From Euonymus europaeus (lineage: Eukaryota > Streptophyta > Magnoliopsida > Celastrales > Celastraceae), in NCBI GenBank assembly GCA_963580455.1, contig OY756957.1:29294501-29358500 (forward strand): a stretch of DNA of 64,000 bases, written 5' to 3'. A program made the position numbers and the translations under genes. Under the pieces are notes generated by a model that saw only the letters and a list, made by a program, of their open reading frames with translations, made no database searches and was not told the origin of the DNA. Shown here one piece after another: positions 35,718 through 48,113 of this stretch. Position 1 is the first letter of the stretch. Each line of letters begins with the position of its first letter.

Positions 35718-36903
35718 ATCTCAAACAAAGTTTTATGACTATGCAAGTGAATTTTGTGTGGATTTTATTTTACATACAAAACATCAGTTAAAACTTTCAT
35801 CATTGCAACGCGTCGGTGCTGGCTTGAATACATTGATCTGTTTCATGAATTACATCCGCAGTGTAAACTTCGTCGTCCTCGACGTTTTTCACGACTTATA
35901 AGGTCAGTTGTGGAATTGTTGGACAGACATCATAATTTAGGCTGAAGCTATGTTCCCCTTGAAGCACCGACTGTTTGTTTGGCAAGCATTTTTTGACCAG
36001 AAATTTTTGAAGTAGCTTCTAGCTACTGCTTACTTTAATGTGCTTGATGATGTACTGTTAACAGAGGATGGAATCAAAGTGCAAATCCTTCGCTGCAATA
36101 CCCATGACTGCTGAGGATCATTATTCAAGGTAACCAATTTACCTGTTCCTCTTGTGTTTGTGCCATCAAACTCTAATGGTTAATCACTTAATCTTATGAG
36201 GTTTCATTTGGGATCTTATTTACCAATGCTGATAGTTTCCCGGAAGCTAGAACGCCCGATCTGTATCTTTGTTGTCTTAAATTGCATGGATCAACATTGG
36301 TATCATTCATACTCCATCAGAAGAAGTTTTGAGATTCTGTTTCTCTTTTGTGAAAATATTTTTGAAACACCCGTCTTTAAGCTGCCATTTATGGTCTTAA
36401 TGCAGTCTAAATGCAAGGAAAAAATCTGTTTTGTTCTTCTTATTATTTTCCCATTTTTGAAAATGCTAACTCAATGCATTTTTCCATCTTTGTAAGCTAA
36501 GGATTCTCTGAGACTCGAGTAAGTTGAATAGCATATATTCAAGAAGTTCAATGAAGTACAAATGAAATCAACAGAGTTTACAAAACAATAAGAAATTGGG
36601 ACTGTGAACAACATGAGTCGTGGGAAAAAAAATTGGGCCTGTGAAACGCAGTATCACTTAGGGCTGGGCTGGGCTTGGCGAGACAATTAGGCCTACAATT
36701 TAACATTGGGTTTTATCAATATCAACAGTTCAACACCTTCCCCTCATGAACATCTAGCCCAAGAGCCCATTTGTTCTCTGCACAATTGTCAATCGAAGTA
36801 CGCGTTAGAAATCAGAGTTTCAGATGGCGATGGCCAAAGAGGCGAAGGGCTACTGAATTCAACAGCTCGCGACCGCTGAAGACTGAGAAGAGAGAGGCAA
36901 GCA
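35718..36903. other. intergenic region after the PPR gene
   Basis: PPR 3' UTR and promoter of the next plus-strand gene. No exon, repeat or RNA gene recognised. Confidence 0.55.
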
Positions 36904-39900
36904 ATGGCGATTAATCTGGTTCTCGTACCTGCCATTTTGTTTTCGCTCTTGCTTCTCTGCGAACCGAAATCTTTAAACAACAACTCGGTCAGCGAATTGG
37001 AGAAGGCTAAGGTCAAGGTTGCTCAATTAGGTAGAAATCCCTTTATGCATGTCAGTTTCAGTTTACCTAGTAGTCTTCCTAAATATTCCGTGAGTTGATG
37101 ATGATTTTGTCCTCGTTAATGTGAATCCAGAATCTACTCTAGAGGAAACTGTTCGGAGTTTAAATGCTAGAAACCTTTACCTGGAGCGACAGGAGAAGCT
37201 AATTGAGGACATGGACACCAAGATTCGTGATCTGCGGTCTTCTTTGTTAGGCAGTAAGGTCGTGTTTCATATAAGAACTAAGCATACCATTAAGATTTCA
37301 TTTCAGCTTCACGATTGCCATGTTACTGTTTTCTGGACCTTTACTGCTGTTTAAATCAATTGTACGTGACAATATGAACCCTTCGAGATGACTGATGTAT
37401 AAACGTGATTGCAGGATGACTCATTATATGCTGAAGAGAGTCTAATTGCGCTGAAAGAAGAGGTTGTCTCTTAGTCTGCCCTGTCATTTTGGTTTATATT
37501 TGTTTTCCACGTCCTATCCAACACATAATGGTTTGAAATGGAAAATTTTGTCGTATCGTTGCTTGAAAGTTTAACTTATTTGAGAGCAGGCTCGGTGATT
37601 CTTAGGTACGTCTTCTATGGGCTGCTTCTAGAAAGAACAACTTTGATCTTCATGTTTTAAAATTACAAGCAAATGATATTACAGCTGAAGTGGAAATGGC
37701 TACTTCACAAGTTGAAAAGGTATGTACTCTTTAAGTCTTGCAAGTATTCTTTTTTCTTCTTCTTTTTTCCTGGAATATGTAGTGATGGTGGTCTGGTTTC
37801 TTCTCCAACTGGCTATGTGTGCATTTTTGTAAAAGATGAATGGTATTTCAGTTAATTACAACAATGGAGGATGTAATGTGTTCGTGACTTAGTAGAGTAA
37901 AGATGCATTTTATTTTGAAAGGATTGTTTCCTACTGGACTATAGAATTGTGGTAACTGGTAAGGTATAATAAACAGGATGAACAACCGAACAAGTAATTG
38001 AACCACTTCAAGGCAAAAATATACCCACAGTATCAATTTTTTTGTCAGCATTGGTTTCATTGGTGGATTATGGATAGAAATTTCCACCTTAGAGTAGTGT
38101 TTTCCCTGATGGTTTGCATAGCTTGTTTGTAGAAACACATTTGAATGAAAGAAACATCAGAAAGTGACAAATGTGTATGACTATTCTTCATATACCCAAA
38201 AAAGTAAAAAAGCAATAAAAATCAAAAACATATTGGTTCTCCACATACAATTATCATCCTTCACATTCCTGGTTCAAATTTGCTGTTTTTTTTCTCTCCA
38301 ATTTCCATCGTACTTTAATTTCTGCTTCCTAATGGAATATAGGAAAAGCATGTAGAAAAACAGGCGGGAAACTTCTCTGGAAAAGCATGCAGCTTTTGCT
38401 GGGAATTAACGATATAATTAAAGCTTCCTATCATTGTTAAAAATCGATATGAATACCCTCAATTTTTATTTTTATTTTTATTTTTTTCTCTATTTTCAGA
38501 ATCAATTAATGCCCTATAAATATGGACAATTTTAAAATCCTCAAACACACAGACTCTGAGTTACTTTCGTGCTTTAGTCTTGATGGTAATTGTAGTCAAT
38601 GCCTGAGTATTTCTGTTGGTTTTATATATCTGGATTACTGTCTTTATGTTAGATGTGAGTGTCTTGATGTTAGATGCAACTTGTTGGTCATTTGAATTTC
38701 CGTTTCTTGTCATCCAGATGAATGCCATGGTAACTGAACAATGGATTCAAATTCAACAGCTAGAGCAGGCTCTTCATATTACTGAGGTTGGTCTCTAAAG
38801 AAATCTCAAATATTTGTCGCACATGAGGAAGCCAAATATGAATGTTTTGTTTTTGATGCATATGCCCAGTTGAATCTTTAATTACTGTCAAAATTTTATG
38901 TAGATGAGAACATTGAATGCTCGAAAGCAAGTGAGTTCTAGAAGGTGTTCATTTCTAAAGGTATGACTCGGAACACCATTTCAGATGCTTTGCTGTCTTT
39001 TGGTTTGTTAAACGTTAAAAATTTGATAAGCACACAAAGACTAGACAAAAATCCCACCTTATGATAGCATTATAAGCTGCGGTTGCATTGATATTTTCAT
39101 GAATATGGAAGATTTGTTGGCCTTCTAATTTGTCTCTCATGTGAATTATAACCAACTCTGACATTTTACCTGGATTCCAGTTCATCTGTCTTGTTTCTGA
39201 AAAGCATCTCTCAGAAGTCTTTGGGGTAGTAAATTTCCACTCAACTGTCAAAAGGCCTATTTGGGAAACCTATCTGTCTGAAGCTGTGCACCATTTTAAA
39301 CGATTCTGGTTAACAGTAAAGAAGTATCACCATGAGGTTTGTACTCACTTTTAACTCTTTCTACCCTCTAGTATTGAAGCCATTTTACAGTTTTGTAATT
39401 TTACAAATGTTGGGAGACTTCTATTAGGATGGTATGTTAATGTCCAAAGGTAGAAGCCCATTAAATTATAAAGCCCCATTATTCACTTCCAGATTTACTC
39501 AAAACTTCTCAACTCTGAACTTTCCGATAATGGTATTGTAATGGTAGCTTCATGTTATTGTATGTTCATAACAAGTTAACAACTCATTGGCGCCTCACAT
39601 TTGCTTTGTAAATTACAGAGTATCCATAAAAGGCGGTGTTAGTTGGAAATTATGGTGTTTAATTTCCAGGCCACGCGATTGGATATCTTAACACTGGAGT
39701 TTAACTCGTCTTCTTATTGCAGTTGCAACTATTTGTGAAACAAGAAATGGAAAAGCACGACTCAACTGCAACTCTTGCCAATGCGGAGCTGGTATTTTTT
39801 GTGGTATGTTTTTTTTTTATTTTATGTGTTGCACCTTTGCTGATTTGGAATATTATACTTGACAGCCTGTGAAATTGTTCATGCTCTATTTCTTTCTATG

Positions 39901-40003
39901 GAACCACTAACTGTAATCATATTTGTCGATTTTTCAGGCTTCTGCCTTGATCACCTTTCCAGTATTTGGTGCTTGGTTATTTCTCTTATCAAGATTAAGG
40001 TAG
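36904..40003 (+). CDS. unrecognised coiled-coil protein with signal peptide and C-terminal membrane helix, 9 exons
   Basis: Exons: 36904-37030, 37131-37258, 37415-37462, 37606-37719, 38718-38786, 38904-38960, 39181-39336, 39723-39803, 39938-40003, giving 281 aa with every junction in phase. Residues 1-20 look like a signal peptide (LVLVPAILFSLLLLC). Residues about 30-165 are charged, heptad-like coiled coil (EETVRSLNARNLYLERQEKL; LLWAASRKNNFDLHVLKLQA; EQWIQIQQLEQALHITE). A basic/aromatic stretch follows (HFKRFWLTVKKYHHELQLFV), then a hydrophobic helix at about 256-277 ending LLSRLR. This suggests a single-pass endomembrane protein with a lumenal coiled coil. I do not recognise the family with certainty; related plant proteins are annotated only as myosin-like or DNA-repair-ATPase-like by weak similarity. 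No function proposed. Confidence 0.8.
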
Positions 40004-42276
40004 TTGAGGCAGGTATACCTTTTGATGAAATCTGGTAATCTGTATTCTGTTCATCCTGGTCCCATCCATCTATGTCTTTCTTTTCTATCCTACTTTTTTT
40101 GTATGTTTAAAATCATAGACTCCACTTCGCCCTCTTCAGATGGCTCCCTCAGTTCCTCTTCATATGGTTGATGTCTGGAATGGATCTGGTAATTTTTTAT
40201 CCTCACCGCGGAGTGATGGACACCGGTTTCTAGGTTTGTTTTTAAGGTCCAACTCAATATTGTTGTCACATATGCACTTGAATAAGATTTGAGAGTCTGT
40301 TAAGTCGCAAGATTTCCTGTATTATTATAACAGTCAGAGGATGTGAAAGTGAGATCATTATGAAGCTGATAAATTCCTTCGTCACATTTTCCTAGTTGTG
40401 AATTAGATGCTGCAAACGGGCGGAGCCACTGTTGTTGATTTTAAAGCCAGCAATCATACGGATCTTAAATGCTTTTTGCCCCAGCAACGTATACGATTTT
40501 ATATGGGTCATATCGGACGTGTGGGATCACGATTCAACATTTGAGATGGGAGTTGAGAGTAAAATTTGTCTCTTAGCATTTTTTGTTTTGAAGCTGTAGC
40601 TTTTTACGACCAGGAGAATTAAACTTTGTCAAAGAGATTTTCACTTTCAAAACCAATTGATTATGCGGAGGTAGTTACCTCGTTTTCTTGAAAATTGACC
40701 TCAACTATAAATCAAAGCAAGGAAGGGAAAAAAGTCTGATTCGGTGGGAGGCGTATGACATTTGTCTTTGGGCTTAGACAAGTCGAAACATTAGAGGCCT
40801 TCGGATCCTCTGTTTTCTACTGCGAAAGCCATATCTCCATTTTTCTTTTTGGCCCTATATGCTTTGTCATGGGCCCTCCTTCAGCTAATCACGCCACTTC
40901 CGATCACTACTACACATGCACGACACGGAAAAGGCCGAAAGGTTTTCGGGTGATTAATCAAACAACAAGAGTTGACCACAAAATTCCAACGATGGTGGAA
41001 CTAATGTCTGTATGCCATTTTATATCGTCACTCTCTCTCTCTCTCTCTCTCTCTCTCAATGCTGACGTGGCAGTCCCATCTCCCACCCCATAATGTGGAA
41101 AATTTCTACCATGCATGGCTTGCTATTGCAAATTGAAGGGAGTGAAAGAGTTTGAAGAAAGTGAATAAAAAAACCCTTCAATTTATCATCGTCTTACGCA
41201 TATCCAATTTAATGGGTTTTTTTTTTTCTTCCTTCTAATGAAATGGAGCACATGTGCGGGTTTCAAATGATATCTGTTGCTTTGCTTTGATAAAAATTAA
41301 AAATAAATCTTCATGATTCATACGCGTTTTTGGCGACTTTTTAAAGGGAACAAAGCTTCTTATTTTCTTTTCTTTTTTCCTTTAATTTGTGTGATCCTTC
41401 AAAACATTTTTATATATTATCTCAATTGCTTTGAATTTCAAATATAATAGTAAAAACCTACCCTAGCAAGCAGTTGCTGCAAGCTAGTACTACAAACTTG
41501 TAACTACCCTCTGGATATGAAATATGTCATCTAGACAGATATATGGGATTGAAATCGGCTAACTATAAAATATAAAATATATGGGCGACTTAATGAGTCA
41601 TCAAAATTGTTACCGACTACTTTACAAGCGATAGTGAGTATCCAAAGACCAACGTAGGCAAGGGTTGTTAAAAAAAGTTGACATGATTGAAACCGATGCA
41701 TATTTTCCAACTAAACTGACTGAGAATCAAACCGAAATCGAAAAATCAATAATCGACTTAACAGTTTGATCAAAATATGTGCAATAACCACCGATTGAAA
41801 TCGACCGTTAATAAGAACCGAAAAAACTGATGGTGGTATTGAAGCAGTTGTAACCATCATTGACAACAAAATGAAGAATACGAACAGAACACTCTACCAA
41901 AGAAATTAAGGAGAAAGAGATAGAAAGGTAAGTGGTAGATAAAATGAAAGGTTCATATCGCATTATTTCAATCCAACGCAACCCTAAAATATCATGTTTG
42001 GCTTATTGGCTAAGGAGCAGGGACAAGAGCATCTCTTGCTTAATGTCAAGATCGAGACTTCCAAAGTTATCCTATTTGAGGCTCTCTCTATCTATAGTTC
42101 AAAATTTATGTAACATCTTCAGTTTAAATATTTTCCCTCTCCTCCGGTTTCGGTCTCTATCGTTCATGTTACAAAGTCAAATAACAGCACTAGCCAAGCC
42201 AAAGAAAGAAAGACCTAGCTTGCCCATACAAAGTGAATGGCAAACAAAAATATAGGGTCGTGGAGGTGGGCCCCTA
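40004..42276. other. intergenic region
   Basis: 3' UTR of the coiled-coil gene, then non-coding DNA. A CT microsatellite lies at 41031-41057. Around 41680-41840 the sequence is rich in AACCGA/ATCGAAA words resembling the stretch near 3915-4000. No gene recognised. Confidence 0.5.
41031..41057. repeat. (CT)n microsatellite
   Basis: About 13 CT units. Confidence 0.95.
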
Positions 42277-42793
42277 TTAAGAGCAAATACAAGGGTGCAA
42301 TCTCTACCGAGAAATTATATATAAAAAATCATGTTTTGTTGATGTATTAGAAGTTATAATTTTATGATTAGTTGATGTGGTTGAATATGTGATTTGATTT
42401 TTTATTTAATAGAGATGGGAAGTGAGCTCATTTTGTTGGGATAATATGGAGGTCAATATATTGTGAGCTATAATAAAATGAGGATAACAAAGTATACTGG
42501 AATACGTGTTTTATTGATGTGACTGTATGCAACTTAACTTTTTATATGATAAAAATGAAACTCAATATTGATTTTAACGGAATAGATATTTATGGCAGTG
42601 AACTCATTTTGTTGGGATAATATGAAGGTCAATATATTGTGAACTATAATAAAATGAGGATAACAAACTATATTGAAATACATATTTTATTAATGTGATT
42701 GTATATAATTTAACTATTTATATAATAGAAATTAAATTCAATAATATTGATTTTAAAGAAGAGAGATTTATGGCAGTACTGCAGTTGCTAAGA
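42277..42793. mobile_element. MITE-family copy containing a 176-bp tandem duplication
   Basis: Two adjacent copies begin AGTGAGCTCATTTTGTTGGG (42421) and AGTGAACTCATTTTGTTGGG (42597), period 176. The left edge TTAAGAGCAAATACAAGGGT and right edge GCAGTTGCTAA loosely resemble the ends of the MITE at 4453-4830, and the inner motif TTGATGTGACTGTAT is shared with it. The unit is AT-rich and non-coding. The tandem duplication is certain; the element boundaries are not. Confidence 0.55.
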
Positions 42794-43398
42794 ATGGGCA
42801 GGTAAGTCCTTTCGAGTAGGAGACAAACCTTGAGTGGCACATGCTGGGTGTGCACTAAATGCTATCATTTTTTATTTTTGCATACCCCACCCACCACAAT
42901 CCACGCCATAATTACTCGGCCAGCCCATCCCCAATATAAATATTTTATACATATATTTTTTTTGGCACACTTTTGACTTTCCCATATTAGCCTTCTCTAA
43001 TTAAGCTTTAACTAATTAAACCCTCTTATTGAAACATGGTGTTATAAATAATACAAAAATACAATGACCTTGCAGCATGTCTCCATGATTTCTTCTCATA
43101 GTTGTAGTTTATCTTTCTTTATACATAAGATTTTGCAACTTACAACTAAATCAACATACATTAGGGGGGTATTTTTGCACAATTGAAGGCACAAACTACT
43201 GCAGATTAAGAAATACTAAAAGAATGATTAATGAACATAATTAATGATTAATGTATAGCAAGAGAGAGAAAAAGGTTCTTTGATAAAGTTGTTTCTAGTG
43301 GGTCCACCGTCATCACCCATTCCCCTCCCCTTCTACACCTAATGAGTAGAAAACTTGTACACACTAGAGAATTATATATAGAGAGGGGTCCTTAATTC

Positions 43399-43406
43399 TA
43401 TATAAA
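43399..43406 (+). promoter_or_regulatory. TATA box of the E6-like gene
   Basis: TATATAAA 58 bp before the start codon, giving a leader of roughly 30 nt. Confidence 0.6.
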
Positions 43407-43463
43407 CAAATCACAAGCCCTCCTCACTATACACCACCATCTCTTATTTCTCTCTTGCCAAAC

Positions 43464-44503
43464 ATGGCTCACTCTCCAAAACTTCTAATTTCCTCCGTCT
43501 TCCTTGTAATAGTACTCTTCTCTGCTCAAATTCAAGCTAGAGAGAGCCAATTCTTTAGCAAAGTCTCAGCCACCACAAACAATGAAAACAATGTTGTCAC
43601 AGTTCCCAATAACAATGAACAACAACAAGCTTTGAACAAACAAGAGCAAGACCCGACTTTCATTCCAGAGACCCAGAATGGGTATGGCCTATACGGGCAT
43701 GAGTCCTCTGAGAATATCCATGCAACCACCACACCCACCACCACCACAACCACTACTTACACCCCGTACACAACCCGGCCTCAAGAGACCAACAGTGTTT
43801 ATGAGGGCCAGCAACAAAACTTTGGGGAGACAAGGCTACAAGAAAGTGGTTACACAACCGTGTCCAATGAAAACAGTATAACAGCAACCAGTACTACTAC
43901 AACAACGGTCGTAGTGGGTACAACAATGTTCCCAGTTACCAGGAAAACAATAACAAGTACGACGGTCGTAGTGGGTACAACAAGCGGGTTCCAACACCAG
44001 GCGTTGGTTACACCACCACCTTGGCCAACCAGGAAAACAATAATAAGTACGACAGTCGTGGAGGGTACAACGGGCCGGTTCCAACATCAGCCGGCGGTTA
44101 CACCGCCACCTTGGCCAACCAGGAAAACAATAACAAGTACGATGGTCGTGGAGGGTATAACAGGGTTCCAACACCAGGAGGCGGTCACACCACCACCTTG
44201 GCCAGCCAGGAAAACATCAACAACAACAAGTACAAGTACAACAATAATGGTGAGAGACAAGGCATGAGTGACACAAGATTCTTGGAGAATGGAAGGTACT
44301 ACTATCATGTGAACAATGAGCAAAAATACAATCCAACCCAGTACGGGCAGAATTCAAAGGGAGTGACCTCAAGGAATGAGAAGTACAACCCAGCTGGGGG
44401 TTATTATGGGAATAATAATGAGAACACTAACTCCATGAACGGGTACCAGAACAACCAGGTTGTGAAGGAAGAGTTTGATGAGAATGCAGAATTTGAACCT
44501 TAA
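43464..44503 (+). pseudogene. E6-like: E6-like cell-wall protein gene with a frameshift
   Basis: The first part encodes a signal peptide (LLISSVFLVIVLFSAQIQAR) and the E6 hallmark NNNEQQQALNKQEQDPTFIP, then ETQNGYGLYGHES and a Thr-rich segment, up to about residue 138. The E6 C-terminal features (repeats with QENNNKYDGRGGYN, then RQGMSDTRFLENGRYYYHVN, a signature of E6 proteins, and Asn/Tyr-rich DNA to 44503) lie in a different frame. The frame change fits the loss of one base (or gain of two) near 43875-43880, inside AACAGTATAACAGC. The unshifted frame continues through the repeats as a Thr/Pro-rich tail (TTVVEGTTG...VTPPPWP) to a stop at 44267, so the gene could make a 267-aa hybrid protein. 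E6 proteins are abundant in cotton fibres and other elongating cells and are thought to be secreted wall proteins. A sequencing error is the main alternative. Confidence 0.8.
43941..44210 (+). repeat. 90-bp in-frame tandem repeats in the E6-like gene
   Basis: AGGAAAACA recurs at 43941, 44031, 44121 and 44208 (spacings 90, 90, 87), giving three near-identical units and a partial. Multiples of three keep two frames open. Confidence 0.9.
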
Positions 44504-46049
44504 AAGATATATATAGTCAATAAATTTGTGGTTTTAGATGGTAAAATATATATATGGTACTTTAGATGAAACGATCAAAGAATTTGTTATTACTATACGT
44601 ACAATTATGGGGAGTCGTCTTCTTTTTTTGGTTAATTTTGTGATCATGTATTTCTTTTTTGGGTTTGCAAGAATATATAGTAGTAATTAATCTCCATGCT
44701 ATTATCAAAAGATTAAGGTATGAGAGAATATTATGTTTTTGTTTCTTCTTATATATGTTATGAACCACTTTGATTCAATCAAATGTACATGCTACATATT
44801 GGATTTTGTTCTCGGTTCCTGAACAAATGCATTATGCATGTAGCTTTGTCAATTGGTTAATTTCCTTGACATTCTAATTGAGTTTTGAGTTCGTTCTTGT
44901 CCTCTTCAAAGTAATTCCAAAAGTAAAGTAAGACAATGACTGCATACTGCATAAAAAAGTCTAGTGTACAAGTTTGAACGGAACCATTGCCTGTAATAAC
45001 GGGCAGTGACGGTGTCCTGTTATTGTAATAGACAGGCACTGGTGTATGTGCACTGTGCAGTGAGTGCAAGCTAGGTAAGGGTGCTTGTGCTTTGTTCAGT
45101 ACCTATCAATCCACTTCCACTAACAGCATTACTGTTCACAAGCTTTATAAACATTCTATAAGAAATTTCTGTTTGTGTGTGTGGACTATATATATAGAGA
45201 GAGCGCTTTAATTATGACGAGAAATTCTTTTGTAGATTTGACCACCAATTGTATATCTTCTTTCATAATTGTTATCGATGCATGTGGCGCCTACCTGCAT
45301 TGACAACTTTAGTGGAGTATTAAAATTAAATTGTATTTTTTATGCAAAATTAAATTTGTAATTAATAATTCGGCATCACCAAATAATTAAAGAACTAAAT
45401 TGTTCTGTTTAATTAGGTAAAAACAGGCTGTTAAAGGTAACGACCAATGCTTGACAGGACGATAACCTTAACCTAAACTCACCAAGTCTTTCTAAGTTTT
45501 ACCTAACTTGACAACAAATGCTATATGTATTAGGATAAATAATGTAATAGTGTGAGAAAAGAAAGGAAAATAAAACTGTAAAAGATTTTAAAAGTAAAAG
45601 AAAAAGCCAACATTTCAATTTTGCATAGTCTTCTCCGTGAATGGCGGAACTTTTGACTTACGCCTTGCGGACCAAAGACTCCCTTTGTTTTTATTTGGTC
45701 GTCTTAAGTTAACACTCGAGTCCAAGGTTAGTTTCTTGTCAATTGTCATGGCATTAATTTATTGGTTTTACATGTCATAACCAGGAACGAATCTAGAAAT
45801 GTCAGTCATTAGAGACCTGGTACATTGAGAGTTGTACAAAATTCCACTCATATCGCGCGGAGGAGAAGGGGAGTTGAAGCATGTAGGATGAGACATTTAA
45901 TAATGGTACTGACAATTTTAGAGAGTATAGAGAGTGATAAGAAAAAAAAAATGTGTAAAATGGTAAAAAAAAGTGTAAAATAGCAAAAAAGTATGAGAGA
46001 TATGATGTTGATACTTGATATTTAGATAAGTTGTTAATGAAAAATGAAA
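44504..46049. other. intergenic region after the E6-like gene
   Basis: E6 3' UTR (stop at 44501-44503) and AT-rich DNA. No gene recognised. Confidence 0.5.
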
Positions 46050-46192
46050 AAATTTGTATTGAAATATGTGTTTTTGTTGATATGATTGTATTGAGAAACG
46101 TGTTTTACTGACATGAATAAGTATATAGGATCCAATTGTGTGTAATAAAGGTGAGACTCAATTAAGGAACTGAAAAATATGGAGATGCTCCA
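46050..46192. mobile_element. fragment of the same MITE family as 4453-4830
   Basis: Shares with the reverse strand of 4453-4830 the string ATGTGTTTTTGTTGAT and TGTATTGAGA with matching spacing, and ends GAGATGCTCC, similar to the terminal GAGCA...GCTC words. Only a part is recognisable. Confidence 0.45.
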
Positions 46193-46439
46193 GCGCTATC
46201 ATTTTTTAAAAATTTACTTAAATATAAATGAAAAGAAACGTGTCATATATATAAAGCTCTTACCGAGTCGAACTAAAATTATTCAAACAAAGTTAAGCAC
46301 AAGTGACGATCTAGATTCTAGAGCTCAGCTTGTAACTCATTCGCTCAACAAGAAAAATTGAGCTTCAACAAGAAATTCGGACAACTCGATTATCTATCAA
46401 ATTCATTTGTTGAGAGGGTAAATAACCCTAACAAAAATT

Positions 46440-47505
46440 GAGCTCATGATGATGGATATGGAGCCCAATCAAACCAAATTCTAGGATCTCCTCTCATAAG
46501 CAATGGGTGCCACCAGCTCAAGGTCAATTTAAATGGAACGTGGATGGATCATCTTTAGACAAGCCAGAAAGAGCAAGCCAGAAAGAGCAAGCATAGGTGA
46601 GTCTAATGAAGCTAAACTAACGGTCATTCAAGAGACATTGGAACTATCGGTCTCCTCCTCTATGTCAGATATGTTGTGATTGATAAAAAATAATATTGGT
46701 TTGTTAGTAACATCCACATGCAAAATGCATGCTTGTTAGGCCAACAACCATTGTTGTTGAATTCAAGCTTGTTAGGCCAATAACCATTGTTGAATGGTTG
46801 AAAGTTTGACAAATGTCATTGTTGAATGGTTGGCAAATGTCATTGTTGAAAATATGTACCAAAGATGAACTTTATGCATCTATAAATTGAGTAGTTCACT
46901 AGGTGCTAAAGATCATCCAAAAATGAGAGAAAAACTTGTATGAGTGGTTTTGAGTGAGAGAATTTTGTGGGAAAATTCTCTTGGGCTTGTAATTGTTTTC
47001 TTTGTTTTTTGGGTGTGTGAGAAAGTTACTGAGAGTGTGGTTGTAACAATTTTCCACATAGTAAAATTGTCTCTGGTTGTCTTTTGACAACAAAAGTGGT
47101 TTTTCTCCGGTTTGGAGTTTCCACTATAATTCTTGTGTTGTGTATTTTCTATTTTGTTTAAAGAAGTTCCTGGGAGGGGAATTTGAGATTATACCATTTG
47201 ATCCAAATTTCCCAACAAGATAATATGGGGATTTTACTGGAAACAGATTCCCTAAATGCCTTCAAATGGGCTACCAGCAGTGAAGATAGCCCATGGAAAT
47301 TCAGCCAATCTTTGAATGCAATCTGCATATATCTCACATAGGTCTTTAGTGTATGTTGTATGACTGTACCTGTACATAGGTCACGGTTATGGAGTTTTGT
47401 TTATGTTTTTTCAATCTCTGCATTTTCAGGTCATCTCATTGATGCCCTATTGTGTTTTTATGCCTCCTTTTCTTAATATATCTTCTCTTTATCAAAAAAA
47501 ATACT
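46440..47505 (+). mobile_element. LINE RNase H / 3' end relic, split by a solo LTR
   Basis: Left part (about 46485-46690): QWVPPAQGQFKWNVDGSSLD, the classic start of the LINE RNase H domain, then SNEAKLTVIQETLELS. After the inserted LTR the domain resumes at about 47220: NMGILLETDSLNAFKW, ATSSEDSPWKFSQSLNAI. The element ends with a 3' UTR and an A-run (TTTATCAAAAAAAATA near 47493). Stops are present, so it is inactive. The RNase H matches the relic at 11.3 kb in motif order but not closely in sequence. Confidence 0.8.
46702..47218 (+). mobile_element. solo LTR, Copia-like
   Basis: Begins TGTTAGTAAC and ends TTTCCCAACA (TG...CA). The right half has the wording usual for the R-U5 part of plant Copia LTRs (GAGTGTGGTTGTAACAATTT, TTTTCTCCGGTTTGGAGTTT). 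No primer-binding site or coding DNA follows, and both flanks are LINE sequence, so only an LTR remains. U3 holds short direct repeats (CTTGTTAGGCCAA; CAAATGTCATTGTTGAA). An exact 5-bp target duplication was not found next to the ends; ATAATATTGG and ATAATATGGG lie a few bases away on the two sides. Confidence 0.65.
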
Positions 47506-48113
47506 TCATCTGAAACTGGAAAGATATAATTGTAGTAACACTACTCATGATGTTGGAAATGTAATGTGAAAATAAAAGAGAAGCATCTGCGATCATAATC
47601 ACACCACACCCAACTCATTTTTATGTCGAACAACAATAGATGACTAATAATTTAATCCACTTTAAGATCTCAATTATTAAATCGGACAATATTTTTTTAT
47701 TTTTAGAATTGATTTTAAATCGAATAAAAAATTCATGTTTGGATTTGGACATATAATTCATATTCAAATTTAATTTAAATCTGGTCGAACAAATTAATCA
47801 TCCGGATTGAAGAGAATTTTGGTTTTATCATACATGAGAGTGTATACAAAGTACAAACAAAGGGAGACTTTTTGTCACATGTTATTGGAATGCTTAGCCT
47901 CATGATTGATGGGCTACAAGCCCAACTTTTTTTAATTCAACTATTCAAGTCCACTGGACCATCAAAGCCCACGGATGACAAAACCCAATGTCAAATGGGC
48001 ATATGACCCTCGCTAAAGTCTAAACCCTCACCCAAAACCTCCTCTCTCCCGAGTACAAAACGAACTTTCTCACATAGAGATCTGAATCCCACACCGATAC
48101 AGCGCAGGAAGCC
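47506..48113. other. NFD6 5' flank
   Basis: AT-rich intergenic DNA then the NFD6 promoter and 5' UTR. GGGCTACAAGCCCAAC and several GGGC/GCCC words near 47910-48000 resemble site II-type motifs common in nuclear genes for organelle proteins. Confidence 0.4.

Noticed and set aside
43836..44323. Minus-strand Cys/Trp-rich open frames over the E6 repeats
   Set aside because: Produced by the in-frame repeat on the opposite strand; no start context or family.
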